Shown: positions 25,315 to 34,215 of the stretch, one piece after another | Position numbering within the stretch: position 1 is the first letter of the stretch | Layout of the letters: each line of letters begins with the position of its first letter | Assembly: GCA_035943935.1 (NCBI GenBank) | Contig: DASZBR010000001.1 | Location: forward strand, 1-64,000 | DNA from: DASZBR01 sp035943935 | GTDB taxonomy: Bacteria; Pseudomonadota; Gammaproteobacteria; DASZBR01 | Direction of reading: 5' to 3' | Length of the DNA: 64,000 nt | Position numbers and translations under genes: made by a program | The notes under the pieces: model-generated | Database searches by the model: none | What the model was told of the DNA's origin: nothing | The model's input: the letters and a program-made list of their open reading frames with translations, nothing else

Positions 25315-25977
25315 ATGGCTGAAATTCTTGAGACAACCCAAAAGCGCCCGTGTTGCTTACTTTTACGTGAGCTGACGGAGGCATTGCCGTCACTGACAAC
25401 GCCGGAAAAAACGGCTGAAGTACTAGACACTATTTCACAACACTGTGTGTTGATGAAGCTGGTAGGGCGATCAAAAACCAAAATTGATTTCAGTAAGGGT
25501 GCCTGTTTTCTTGCAGTAAATCCCGATGAAGCACAGTCTGTTATTACAGAGGCTCAAAAAACAGCGGAAGCCTTTAATGAATTAGCCCATTTTGAAGAAC
25601 TATTTAATAAAATAAACCAGATACTGGCGAATAACGCCAATCTGAAAGACATTGGCGATAAAATTCAACTCTTTTTGGCCCAAATGCGTGAAGGCGAAAG
25701 ACGCTTCGGTGCGGTACCCTTCACGGATATTCATAGAGATCAAAAAGCAGGGCATGGGTTAAGTGCGGGAGAATCGTTACAGTCTCATCCACTCATTGCT
25801 GACAAACCCCAATTCGATGGCATCGATCCTAAATCCAATCCGGATACGCAGATTAATCCGGAAGCCGCAGAAAATGCAGCACGATTGCAATTGGAGCTTT
25901 CACCGCAATTACGACAGCAGCTTCAACTTCAGCATGGATTAGCTGCTGCACCTAAATTTACACCGAAGGGTGGGTAA
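25315..25977 (+). CDS. Protein of unknown function
   Basis: A 220-residue soluble protein without recognised family. The first 60 residues contain a cysteine cluster (KRPCCLLLREL) and FSKGACFLAVNPDEA. A helical middle (about 75-130, possible coiled coil) follows, and the Pro/Gln-rich C-terminus carries LQLELSPQLRQQLQLQHG. It lies 15 nt after hfq and 3 nt before the ankyrin gene, so hfq, this gene and the ankyrin gene may share a transcript. No good ribosome-binding site precedes the ATG. Confidence 0.55.
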   Translation: MAEILETTQKRPCCLLLRELTEALPSLTTPEKTAEVLDTISQHCVLMKLVGRSKTKIDFSKGACFLAVNPDEAQSVITEAQKTAEAFNELAHFEELFNKINQILANNANLKDIGDKIQLFLAQMREGERRFGAVPFTDIHRDQKAGHGLSAGESLQSHPLIADKPQFDGIDPKSNPDTQINPEAAENAARLQLELSPQLRQQLQLQHGLAAAPKFTPKGG

Positions 25978-25980
25978 GCT

Positions 25981-27372
25981 ATGTCATTGGCGAATACGAT
26001 TATTTACGGTGAAAAAGAACATGTTTTACAGGCGTTGCAACAAGGCGATGATCCCAATGAAATTGATGAATATGGTTTTAGGCCATTGGTTGAAGCCGCG
26101 ATTGCCAACAAAAAAAACATCGCCGAGCTTTTATTAGATCACGGCGCGATGGTAGATCAGGAAGATTCAACAGGACGAACGGCATTACACTGGGCAGTTG
26201 AAAATAGTAATGCGGGTTTGTGTGAATTATTGTTATCACGTGGTGCGAATCCCGACCATTATTCGCGCTCAAACCAGCCTATTTTAATGACGCCGATTTT
26301 GCGTAACGACGTTGTTGTCAAAAATATCTTGTACAGTTACAAAGCAGATTTAAATTTTGCGTTAGATTATATCAACACAAAATTATTGGGGCATCGATTT
26401 GAATTAATGGGCCAAGCCGACATTGTGGATCCCAAAGGCCGTTTTGTTGAAGTCGATTTTGAAGGGTTTTTCCTGGAATTTACCGTCGGTATCATTTTGC
26501 AATCGCTTGGCCGTTATCGAAATAATTTTGCAGCACGCGGCATGCGGCGTTATTTTAAATTCGTCCGCGTGTTAATCGGCGCATTCGAAATTGCTGCAGA
26601 ACTCATTAAATATCAGCAATATTTAACCAATCTGGAATCGCACAGCAAGCGCATTGATTATTTATTGTCTCAAGAATTATTAATTATTCCCGTTGCACAT
26701 CGCGGTCATGCCATCACCTTTGTTTCTTATGGTGATTTATTTGCGAAGTGTGACAGGGGTGAAAACAGTTTAAAAGAAGGCAGTATTTGTATTTATCGCG
26801 TAGGGAAAAAATCGGCGTTGACGAAAAAATTTCTCAAGCAATTGATTTACGAGAAAAACTCGCCTGAATTTATTCAAGAAGGTTACAAACATATCTTGGA
26901 TTTGGATCTCGTGATGCGATTGCCGTTGCCGTCGCAAATTACCGGTAATTGTTCGTGGTCGAATGTCGAAGCGGCCATCCCCGCGATTTTATTTATTTTA
27001 ATGTGCCAGGAAACCGACACGGATCCGGAAAGTCTTCGCAAAAATATGGACGATGCGTTGTTGTTTTATCAACAATGGCAAACATGGGATGAAGATCGCG
27101 CAATCTATGATTGTCTTAAAAGCTTGGATGGTGCATCGGTGGCACGAAAAGCGTCAAAAGCATCAGTATTAGGTGCCGTATTATTTCAGTGTTGCTATCA
27201 CTATAAAACAAAGGACATTGAACGCGCGGAAAAAATCATGCCGGTTTTACTCTTGCCAGAATACCGTTATATTCTCGAAAGTTATCTTGAGATATATTGG
27301 CGGCGAACGAAAACGATTCCGGGTCAAAATTTAGTCCATCTTTTAGATGTATGCGGTGTAAATTGGTATTAA
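25981..27372 (+). CDS. Ankyrin-repeat protein, effector-like
   Basis: A 463-residue protein. Residues ~1-105 hold about three ankyrin repeats (NEIDEYGFRPLVEAAIANKK, DSTGRTALHWAVENSNAGLC, then a degenerate third). The remaining ~350 residues are helical, contain RYRNNFAARGMRRYFKFVRV, and match no family I know. There is no signal peptide or membrane helix. Ankyrin proteins are frequent Dot/Icm substrates in Legionella and Coxiella, but secretion here is an inference. It starts 3 nt after the preceding gene and is followed 17 nt later by tyrS. Confidence 0.75.
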   Translation: MSLANTIIYGEKEHVLQALQQGDDPNEIDEYGFRPLVEAAIANKKNIAELLLDHGAMVDQEDSTGRTALHWAVENSNAGLCELLLSRGANPDHYSRSNQPILMTPILRNDVVVKNILYSYKADLNFALDYINTKLLGHRFELMGQADIVDPKGRFVEVDFEGFFLEFTVGIILQSLGRYRNNFAARGMRRYFKFVRVLIGAFEIAAELIKYQQYLTNLESHSKRIDYLLSQELLIIPVAHRGHAITFVSYGDLFAKCDRGENSLKEGSICIYRVGKKSALTKKFLKQLIYEKNSPEFIQEGYKHILDLDLVMRLPLPSQITGNCSWSNVEAAIPAILFILMCQETDTDPESLRKNMDDALLFYQQWQTWDEDRAIYDCLKSLDGASVARKASKASVLGAVLFQCCYHYKTKDIERAEKIMPVLLLPEYRYILESYLEIYWRRTKTIPGQNLVHLLDVCGVNWY

Positions 27373-27388
27373 TGGGGTTGATGAGGGT

Positions 27389-28597
27389 ATGACAAAAAAA
27401 TACGATGAAGCATTAGCGTTAATTAAGCGCGGTGTAGATGAAATCTTGGTAGAAAAAGATTTAGAAGAGCGCTTACAAAGCGGCAAACCGTTGCGTGTCA
27501 AAGCCGGCTTTGATCCGACTGCGCCCGATATTCATTTAGGCCATACCGTATTATTAAATAAACTCAAGCATTTTCAAGATTTAGGTCATGAAGTCTTATT
27601 TTTAATTGGCGACTTTACGGGCATGATTGGTGATCCCACCGGAAAAAATATTACGCGCCAGCCACTCACTCGCGAACAAGTCGACCAAAACGCTAAGACC
27701 TATAAAGATCAAGTTTTTAAAATATTAGATCCCAAAAAAACCAAGATTATGTTTAATTCAGAATGGCTTGGCAAAAAATCAGCCGCTGATTTAATAGAAA
27801 TAGCCGCGAAATATACGGTTGCGAGAATGCTAGAACGCGATGATTTTCATAAGCGTTATGATGCCAATCAGCCTATTGCTATTCATGAATTTCTCTATCC
27901 TCTTCTACAGGGTTACGATTCTGTCGAAATGAAGGCGGATATTGAATTGGGCGGAACGGATCAAAAATTTAATTTACTCATGGGGCGCGAATTACAAAAA
28001 CAGTACGGCCAAAAACCGCAAGTGGTTATCACCATGCCATTATTAGAAGGCTTGGATGGCGAAAAGAAAATGTCTAAATCTCTTGATAATTATATCGGCA
28101 TTAACGAATCGCCTGAAAACATGTTCGGTAAAATCATGTCTATTTCAGATGATTTAATGTGGCGTTATTTTGATTTATTGAGTTTTGAATCAACGGCACA
28201 AATCCAGGAATATAAAGAAAATATTAAATCGGGAAAAAATCCGAGGGATATTAAAATTCTTTTAGCCAAAGAAATGGTTGCGCGTTTTCATGATAAAGCT
28301 GCTGCAGAAGCCGCGCATGAAAATTTCACGAGCCGTTTTCAAAAGCACCAGTTACCTGAAAATATCCCCGAAATTAAATTTAAATTAAATACCCCCCAAA
28401 TTACGTTGGCCAATTTATTAAAAGAAACCGGCTTAGCTGTCAGCGTTTCAGAAGCAAGAAGATTAATTCAAGGCGGCGGTGTGAAAGTGAATAGCGAAAA
28501 AATGACGGATATTAATTTTGCGGTAAAACCCAATACGTCTGATGTGTATCAAGTGGGAAAGTTAAAGATCGCGAAGATAGTAGTAGGCTGTTCTTAG
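27389..28597 (+). CDS. tyrS: Tyrosine-tRNA ligase
   Basis: Class I aminoacyl-tRNA synthetase of 402 residues. HIGH motif in PDIHLGHTV, KMSKS in GEKKMSKSLDN, and a C-terminal S4 RNA-binding domain (SVSEARRLIQGGGVKVN). The start follows GATGAGGGT. The length and the missing TyrRS insert place it in the shorter TyrRZ-like group common in gammaproteobacteria. Confidence 0.95.
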   Translation: MTKKYDEALALIKRGVDEILVEKDLEERLQSGKPLRVKAGFDPTAPDIHLGHTVLLNKLKHFQDLGHEVLFLIGDFTGMIGDPTGKNITRQPLTREQVDQNAKTYKDQVFKILDPKKTKIMFNSEWLGKKSAADLIEIAAKYTVARMLERDDFHKRYDANQPIAIHEFLYPLLQGYDSVEMKADIELGGTDQKFNLLMGRELQKQYGQKPQVVITMPLLEGLDGEKKMSKSLDNYIGINESPENMFGKIMSISDDLMWRYFDLLSFESTAQIQEYKENIKSGKNPRDIKILLAKEMVARFHDKAAAEAAHENFTSRFQKHQLPENIPEIKFKLNTPQITLANLLKETGLAVSVSEARRLIQGGGVKVNSEKMTDINFAVKPNTSDVYQVGKLKIAKIVVGCS

Positions 28598-28600
28598 CTT

Positions 28601-29830
28601 TTACCACAGAAGATCAATGGGAATCGCATGCATATTTTTCCCAATAGGTACAATATTGTGACCTAAATAAATAATCACTCCGCGGTGGAATTTTTTGTCG
28701 GCCAATACAGAGAGCGCACGCAGTCCCTTGAAATCAGATTCTGTTAATGCTGTTTTTGCTTTGATCTCAATGCCAACTATTCTATGTTCTCTATCTTCTA
28801 AGACAATATCCACCTCGTCGTTCGATAGTGAGCGAAAATGGAACAGTTGCGGCTGTATTTTGCTCCACGATGATTGCTTGCGCAGTTCATTACCGACAAA
28901 GTTCTCAAATAGTTGTCCCAATAAACGCGTGTCATTCATCAGTTTTTCAGCATTAATACCTAAAAGATAGGAGGCTAATCCTGTGTCATTCAACATTAGT
29001 TTGGGTGATTTGACAAAACGCTTACCTAAATTATTTGACCAGGCAGGTAATAATTGAATTAAAAAAGTCATTTCTAATAACGACATATATCGTTTCAGTG
29101 TTGTTTGAGGAAGTGACGTAGAGCGTGATAATTCTGCATAATTTAAAAGATTTGCGCTGCGCGTGGCTAATAAAGATAATAATTTAGGGATTTCCGTTAG
29201 CCCCTCAATATTAGAAAGTTCGCGAATATCTTTTTGTAAAATAGCCGTAATATACGATTTAAACCACGCTTCTTGGCGTTGAGGAATTTTTCGCGTCAGC
29301 ATTTCTGGGTATCCACCCCCTGTGATGCGTTGAGCAATTGTCGTGCTCGATTTTGCTTTAGGTATTATCGAGAAGCCTTGATGATCAAATAATTTATCAA
29401 CAAATGTTTCATGGTGACCTGCTATTTCTCCTTGTGATAATGGCCACAGTGTCAAAATTTCCATTCGCCCAGCCAACGATTCAGAGAGCGCCGGCAATAA
29501 AAGCACATTCGCAGAGCCTGTTAATAAAAAACGACCTGGGCGGCGATCTTTATCAATGCTGGATTTGATTGGGCGTAATAGCTCGGGAACATGTTGAATT
29601 TCATCGAGTACGACGGGTTCGCTAATACCATTTATAAAACCCGCCGGGTCAGAACGAGCGGCAGCCAAAACATCAACGTCATCAAAGGTTATATAGCGTG
29701 CCAGGACCCCATCGGTGACGAGATTTTTCGAAAGAGTTGTCTTTCCGGTCTGGCGCGCGCCATTCAACAACACCGCGGGGCTATCGGATAAGGCATCTAG
29801 AAGAAATGGTGTGATATGGCGTTTTTGCAT
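28601..29830 (-). CDS. AAA ATPase with DUF4143 domain
   Basis: A 409-residue ATPase. Walker A GARQTGKTT near residues 24-32, Walker B-like PVVLDEIQHVPEL, and sensor FLLTGSANVLLL. The C-terminal DUF4143 domain (~200-380) ends in a nuclease-like core ending in EVDIVLEDREHRIVGIEIK. These proteins are widespread, often mobile, and of unsettled function; some act with toxin-antitoxin or defence loci. It is convergent with tyrS (3 nt apart). Its 5' flank carries an 18-bp inverted repeat. Confidence 0.85.
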   Translation of the reverse strand: MQKRHITPFLLDALSDSPAVLLNGARQTGKTTLSKNLVTDGVLARYITFDDVDVLAAARSDPAGFINGISEPVVLDEIQHVPELLRPIKSSIDKDRRPGRFLLTGSANVLLLPALSESLAGRMEILTLWPLSQGEIAGHHETFVDKLFDHQGFSIIPKAKSSTTIAQRITGGGYPEMLTRKIPQRQEAWFKSYITAILQKDIRELSNIEGLTEIPKLLSLLATRSANLLNYAELSRSTSLPQTTLKRYMSLLEMTFLIQLLPAWSNNLGKRFVKSPKLMLNDTGLASYLLGINAEKLMNDTRLLGQLFENFVGNELRKQSSWSKIQPQLFHFRSLSNDEVDIVLEDREHRIVGIEIKAKTALTESDFKGLRALSVLADKKFHRGVIIYLGHNIVPIGKNMHAIPIDLLW

Positions 29831-29854
29831 AGTGGGTGAATTTTACCCGCTTCA

Positions 29855-29915
29855 TGGCTGAAATTCAACCACTTGGTGGACGATTTTCAGCCACTTGGTG
29901 GTTGAATTTCAGCCA
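29855..29915. repeat. Long inverted repeat with internal direct repeats
   Basis: The arms TGGCTGAAATTCAACCAC (29855-29872) and GTGGTTGAATTTCAGCCA (29898-29915) are perfect over 18 bp. Within it CCACTTGGTGG occurs twice, 22 bp apart (29869 and 29891). It lies 25 bp upstream of the ATPase start. It could be an operator for that gene or the remnant end of an insertion sequence with multiple terminal repeats. Confidence 0.8.
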
Positions 29916-29965
29916 AATTCCTCCTGCCGTATTGACCCCGCCGCTATTCCTCATTACATTGTCCG

Positions 29966-30040
29966 CGCCACTGGGGGTGCCGAAAGGCTGAGAGAGTCCC
30001 TTTGAACCTGATCGAGCTAGGGCTCGCGTAGGGAATGTGA
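29966..30040 (+). promoter_or_regulatory. TPP riboswitch (THI element)
   Basis: The conserved aptamer cores are present: GGGGGTGCC, GGCTGAGAGAGTCCC, then TTTGAACCTGATC and the closing CGCGTAGGGAA. It lies immediately before the thiO ribosome-binding site GAGGAAAG, so thiamine pyrophosphate most likely blocks translation initiation rather than forming a terminator. It would control the whole thiOSGEF operon. Confidence 0.95.
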
Positions 30041-30047
30041 GGAAAGT

Positions 30048-31055
30048 ATGAATGTAGGTATTGCAGGTGCGGGCATTATGGGCCAATTAATGACCTTTAT
30101 GCTCATCAATGCGGGTCACGACGTTACGCTATTTGATCAATCCAAAAGCGCGAATTGCAGCATGGCTGCCGCTGGATTATTAACGCCCCTTTCTGAGCTC
30201 GAAAAAAATGATCTTGATATTTATAGGCTGGGTGTCGAATCGCTGAATAATCATTGGCCGGAAATTATTCGAAAATTAAATCAAGAAGTTTATTTTAAGA
30301 AATCAGGGAGCTTATTTGTTTCTCATTCGCGTGATAGCGAAGCGTTAAATTATATTATTAAGTTAATATCCGCCAAATTAAATTCGCCTATAAATCCAAT
30401 CGCAATTAAAGATCTTGAACCAGAATTATCTAAATTTAATACGGGATTTTATTTTCAAGATGAGGGTCAAATTGATAGCCAGCAAATATTAATGCTCTTA
30501 CAAGAATATTTATTAGGACATGGCGTTATTTGGCATAAAAACAGTTTTGTGAGTGAAATATCAGCAGGACAAGTAAAAGTTCAAGACAACACTCAAGAAA
30601 AAACCCATAAATTTGATGTGGTGATAGATTGTCGTGGTTTGGGCGCAAAACAAATCTTTAATAATTTACGCGGATTACGGGGTGAATTAATCTGGCTGTA
30701 TGCACCCCATGTCAATATTTCGCGCCCTGTACGATTTCATCATCCGCGTTATAGTTTATATATAGCTCCTCGACCCAACCAAATTTATATTATTGGCGCC
30801 AGCGAAATAGAATCTGAAGATTATTCGGATATTTCTGTTCAAACTACGCTCGAGCTTTTAACGGCAGCGTATTACATTCATCCTGGATTTAGTGATGCGA
30901 GAATAATAAAAACCATTACACACTGTCGCCCTACGCTTGTTGATCATAAACCTGAAATAAAATATTCCCATAAATTTATAGCCATTAATGGTTTATATCG
31001 GCATGGGTTTTTGATTGCACCCAGCTTAGCTTACGAGGTAATGAAAAATTTATGA
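30048..31055 (+). CDS. thiO: Glycine oxidase ThiO
   Basis: FAD-dependent oxidase (335 residues) that converts glycine to the dehydroglycine used by ThiG for the thiazole ring. N-terminal dinucleotide fold VGIAGAGIMGQL followed by a DAO-type domain; RPTLVDHKPEI and NGLYRHGFLIAPSLA near the C-terminus are characteristic of ThiO. It is first of five overlapping thi genes behind a TPP riboswitch. The stop overlaps thiS by 4 nt. Confidence 0.92.
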   Translation: MNVGIAGAGIMGQLMTFMLINAGHDVTLFDQSKSANCSMAAAGLLTPLSELEKNDLDIYRLGVESLNNHWPEIIRKLNQEVYFKKSGSLFVSHSRDSEALNYIIKLISAKLNSPINPIAIKDLEPELSKFNTGFYFQDEGQIDSQQILMLLQEYLLGHGVIWHKNSFVSEISAGQVKVQDNTQEKTHKFDVVIDCRGLGAKQIFNNLRGLRGELIWLYAPHVNISRPVRFHHPRYSLYIAPRPNQIYIIGASEIESEDYSDISVQTTLELLTAAYYIHPGFSDARIIKTITHCRPTLVDHKPEIKYSHKFIAINGLYRHGFLIAPSLAYEVMKNL

Positions 31056-31255
31056 TAAATATATTTTTAAATGGCGAAGCAATAATCCTTGAAAAACACT
31101 GCACACTGGGTGATTTTCTCAAAATTCAATCTAAGATCTCAGGCAATTATGCAGTAGCTTTAAATAAAAAATTTATTGCCAGAGCGGATTATGAACACAC
31201 GGTGCTGAACAATCAGGATCATATAACCATTATTAGACCTATGCAGGGTGGGTAA
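31052..31255 (+). CDS. thiS: Sulfur carrier protein ThiS
   Basis: A 67-residue ubiquitin-fold carrier ending in the obligatory Gly-Gly (IIRPMQGG), which is adenylated by ThiF and converted to a thiocarboxylate. Family N-terminus INIFLNGEA. It overlaps thiO by 4 nt and precedes thiG by 3 nt. Confidence 0.93.
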   Translation: MINIFLNGEAIILEKHCTLGDFLKIQSKISGNYAVALNKKFIARADYEHTVLNNQDHITIIRPMQGG

Positions 31256-31258
31256 AAC

Positions 31259-32044
31259 ATGTGGAATTTAGCGGATAAAATCATCTCCAGTCGATTTATT
31301 CTGGGCACAGCACAATATCCCAGTTTGGACATTTTATGCGACGCCATTACAGAATCAAAGACTAATATCATCACGGTTTCCCTGAAAAAACAGCTTCAAC
31401 ATGATCAAACAGAGAATGGTTTCTGGCGGGAGATTAAAAAATTAAACAGCGTGTTTCTGCCTAATACCGCCGGATGTCATCAAGCGATAGACGCGGTAAA
31501 TACAGCAGAAATGGCGCGAGAATTATTTCAGACAAATTGGATAAAACTTGAAGTCATTGGTGATGAGTATAATCTTCAGCCCGATATATTCGAATTACTC
31601 AAAGCCGCAGAGATTTTAGTCAAACAGGGTTTTGAGGTTTTTCCCTATTGCACGGATGATTTAGTTTTATGTCAGCGATTAGTGGATGTGGGGTGTAGAA
31701 TTTTAATGCCGTGGGCCGCGCCCATCGGATCAGGCAAAGGGATTTTGAATCCGTATGCGTTAGAAACCCTTCGTGCACGATTGCCAGATATTGCTTTAAT
31801 CATCGATGCCGGAATTGGCAAACCTTCAGAGGCAACTCGCATTATGGAAATGGGATTTGATGGCGTGTTGTTAAACACAGCGGTGTCACTCGCAAATCAT
31901 CCCGTTAAAATGGCCGCAGCGTTTCGTGATGCAATTATTGCAGGTCGACAGGCGTACGAGGCAGGGCTAATGCCAGAACGCAATGTTGCGCATCCCAGCA
32001 CGCTTTTATTAGACACGCCGTTTTGGTTGCAAGGAACTGAATGA
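31259..32044 (+). CDS. thiG: Thiazole synthase ThiG
   Basis: Condenses deoxyxylulose phosphate, dehydroglycine and ThiS thiocarboxylate into the thiazole phosphate. A 261-residue TIM barrel with FILGTAQYPSLD, the Schiff-base Lys region TVSLKK, LPNTAGC and PIGSGKGILNP phosphate loop, and DAGIGKPSEA. It overlaps thiE by 4 nt. Confidence 0.95.
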   Translation: MWNLADKIISSRFILGTAQYPSLDILCDAITESKTNIITVSLKKQLQHDQTENGFWREIKKLNSVFLPNTAGCHQAIDAVNTAEMARELFQTNWIKLEVIGDEYNLQPDIFELLKAAEILVKQGFEVFPYCTDDLVLCQRLVDVGCRILMPWAAPIGSGKGILNPYALETLRARLPDIALIIDAGIGKPSEATRIMEMGFDGVLLNTAVSLANHPVKMAAAFRDAIIAGRQAYEAGLMPERNVAHPSTLLLDTPFWLQGTE

Positions 32045-32661
32045 TGAAAAACAATAAATTTTCTATTGGGCTGTATCCCGTTGTTGATAGTGTTGAATGG
32101 ATAGCAACATTATTGCCATTGGGCATTACCCATATTCAATTGCGTATTAAACATAAATCAGGTCAAGCATTAGAAAATGAAATTAAACAAAGTATAGAAT
32201 TAGCGCGGAAATATCAGGCATGTTTATATATTAACGACTACTGGGAATTAGCCATAAGACATGGCGCAGAGGCTGTTCATTTGGGTCAGGATGCATTGGA
32301 TAAAGCAAATATCAGTGCTATTCATTCTGCGGGATTACGCTTAGGTATCAGTACACACGATGAAATGGAATTGTCTCGTGCCCTGGCGTGTGAGCCTACT
32401 TACCTTGCTTTTGGGTCGATATTCCCCACAACGAGTAAAGTGATGACGTTCCCTCCGCAGGGGGTAGAAAAACTTGTCGAATGGCGTAAAAAAATACATT
32501 GTCCATTAGTCGCCATCGGCGGAATTAATAGCAGTAATATTGAATCAGTATTATCGACAAATATAGACGGCGTTGCGTTAATTTCGGCTATCACAAAAGC
32601 ACCCGAGCCCATTTTTGCCACTCAACTATTATTAGAGAGGATTAATAATTATGGAGCTTAA
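32041..32661 (+). CDS. thiE: Thiamine-phosphate synthase ThiE
   Basis: Joins HMP pyrophosphate and thiazole phosphate. The 206-residue barrel shows INDYWELAIRHGAEAVHLGQ, LGISTHDEMELSRAL, FGSIFPTTSK and the phosphate-binding AIGGINSSNI. It is a stand-alone ThiE with no fused ThiD. It overlaps thiF by 11 nt. Confidence 0.93.
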   Translation: MMKNNKFSIGLYPVVDSVEWIATLLPLGITHIQLRIKHKSGQALENEIKQSIELARKYQACLYINDYWELAIRHGAEAVHLGQDALDKANISAIHSAGLRLGISTHDEMELSRALACEPTYLAFGSIFPTTSKVMTFPPQGVEKLVEWRKKIHCPLVAIGGINSSNIESVLSTNIDGVALISAITKAPEPIFATQLLLERINNYGA

Positions 32662-33706
32662 TACAGCAGAAAAATTATTTTATGCCAAGCAGATCATGCT
32701 TCCTGATGTAGGTATTGAGGGGCAATTAAAGCTGAAAAATACTAGGGTTCTGTGTATTGGCGCAGGAGGTTTAGGCTCGCCATTATTACAAACGCTCGTC
32801 TCTGCTGGTATAGGAAAAATTGGGATTGTTGATCATGATGTTGTAGAACTCAGTAATTTACAACGCCAAATATTATATAGGTATGAAGATGTGAATCTTA
32901 AAAAAGTGAGTATAGCCAAAAAATATTTACAAAAATTAAATCCCCATATTGATATTGTTGTATATCCCGAAAAATTTGATGTGAGTAATGCGCGAGAATT
33001 AATTGCTCAATATGACATTATTGCCGATTGTACGGATTATTTAGCGAACCGTTATTTGGTGAACCAAATTTGTATGGAGTTGAATAAATCTTTTGTCTTT
33101 GCAGGAATTTGGCAACACCAGGGGCAGTGTATGTTGTTTCAGGGAAAACAGGGCCCGTGTTTTGAGTGTTTATTTCCAGCTGATTCTACGGCGGAAGTAT
33201 TGTCAGATTGTAATGAATTGGGTGTATTAGCCGTTTTGCCTAATCTATTGGGAACGCTACAAGCGAATCTTATTATTCAGCATGTTTTAAAACTACAAAA
33301 TAGTTTGCCCCAGTATTTTTACCACATAGATATCAGTAATCTGGAATTTCGGCCGTATAGTGTTGAACAAAATCTGCAGTGTCGAGTATGTGGAGTAAAC
33401 AAAATTGCTTATCCCGCTATTAATATTATCTCTATCGAAACACTCAAGCATAAATTAGCTAACACAGAAAATTTTATATTATTAGACGTCCGTTCGAGAG
33501 AAGAGCATGAAATACAGAATTTGGGCGGGATATTAATTCCTCTGCCAGAATTATCTTCTCGAATAGCAGAATTAGATCCTGCAATTCCGGTGATTGTTTA
33601 TTGCCGAACCGATGTGCGAAGCCAGATGGCCGCTCATATCCTCTGTGAAAATAACTTTACTTCCGTGGCGTATTTGAAAGGCGGGATTACTGCTTGGACA
33701 ACTTGA
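32651..33706 (+). CDS. thiF: ThiF/MoeB-type adenylyltransferase with rhodanese domain
   Basis: Activates the C-terminus of ThiS by adenylation. E1-like domain (~1-245) with nucleotide loop CIGAGGLGSPLLQTL, LSNLQRQILY, and two zinc CxxC pairs (CFECLF and CRVCG). The C-terminal rhodanese domain (~250-351) has the active Cys in YCRTDVRS, so one protein can both adenylate and transfer sulfur, as in MoeBR-type enzymes. It may also serve MoaD if present. The last 20 nt overlap cvpA tail to tail. Confidence 0.9.
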   Translation: MELNTAEKLFYAKQIMLPDVGIEGQLKLKNTRVLCIGAGGLGSPLLQTLVSAGIGKIGIVDHDVVELSNLQRQILYRYEDVNLKKVSIAKKYLQKLNPHIDIVVYPEKFDVSNARELIAQYDIIADCTDYLANRYLVNQICMELNKSFVFAGIWQHQGQCMLFQGKQGPCFECLFPADSTAEVLSDCNELGVLAVLPNLLGTLQANLIIQHVLKLQNSLPQYFYHIDISNLEFRPYSVEQNLQCRVCGVNKIAYPAINIISIETLKHKLANTENFILLDVRSREEHEIQNLGGILIPLPELSSRIAELDPAIPVIVYCRTDVRSQMAAHILCENNFTSVAYLKGGITAWTT

Positions 33707-34202
33707 AATGCTCGATCACTTCTTGTGGAATAAAACCCTGAAGCCATATTTCTACCGGTTCAAAATGTTGAATTAACATCGACCCTTGCCACCAATCTTC
33801 TTGTTGCATCGGTGTGGTCAGACGAGCGACGAGTAACAATGCCGCAACCAGTAATACGCCGCGAATTAAACCAAATACAGCGCCTAATAATCTATCCGTT
33901 CCTGACAATCCGGTGCTATGCACGAGTGCGGTAATAAAATGATTAATAACAGCACAAATAATTAATACCAGAATAAATATACCCACAAAAGCAGCGCCTA
34001 TTCGCAAGGTGGGGGACTTAATGTAATTGACGAGTAAATCACTGAGGGGATGACTAAAACCTAAGGCTAACCAAAACGCTAAAATCCACGAAACTAATGA
34101 GAGGGCTTCACGAACAAATCCACGAAAAAGACTGATGAGCGCCGAAAGTAAAATGATGGCGAGAATAACAACATCTGCCAAATTAAATCCGACGCTCGTC
34201 AA
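33687..34202 (-). CDS. cvpA: CvpA family inner-membrane protein
   Basis: A 171-residue protein with four hydrophobic helices. The family core NLADVVILAIILLSALISLF-RGFVREALSLVSWI begins right after my chosen start. That start is TTG at 34202, supported by AGAGGA 8 nt upstream; the longer frame adds 28 residues from the SPOR gene's end. E. coli CvpA is linked to colicin V export and envelope stress. The dedD-cvpA order is conserved, but the usual purF does not follow. Confidence 0.87.
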   Translation of the reverse strand: MTSVGFNLADVVILAIILLSALISLFRGFVREALSLVSWILAFWLALGFSHPLSDLLVNYIKSPTLRIGAAFVGIFILVLIICAVINHFITALVHSTGLSGTDRLLGAVFGLIRGVLLVAALLLVARLTTPMQQEDWWQGSMLIQHFEPVEIWLQGFIPQEVIEHFKLSKQ

Positions 34203-34215
34203 TGTGTATGTCCTC

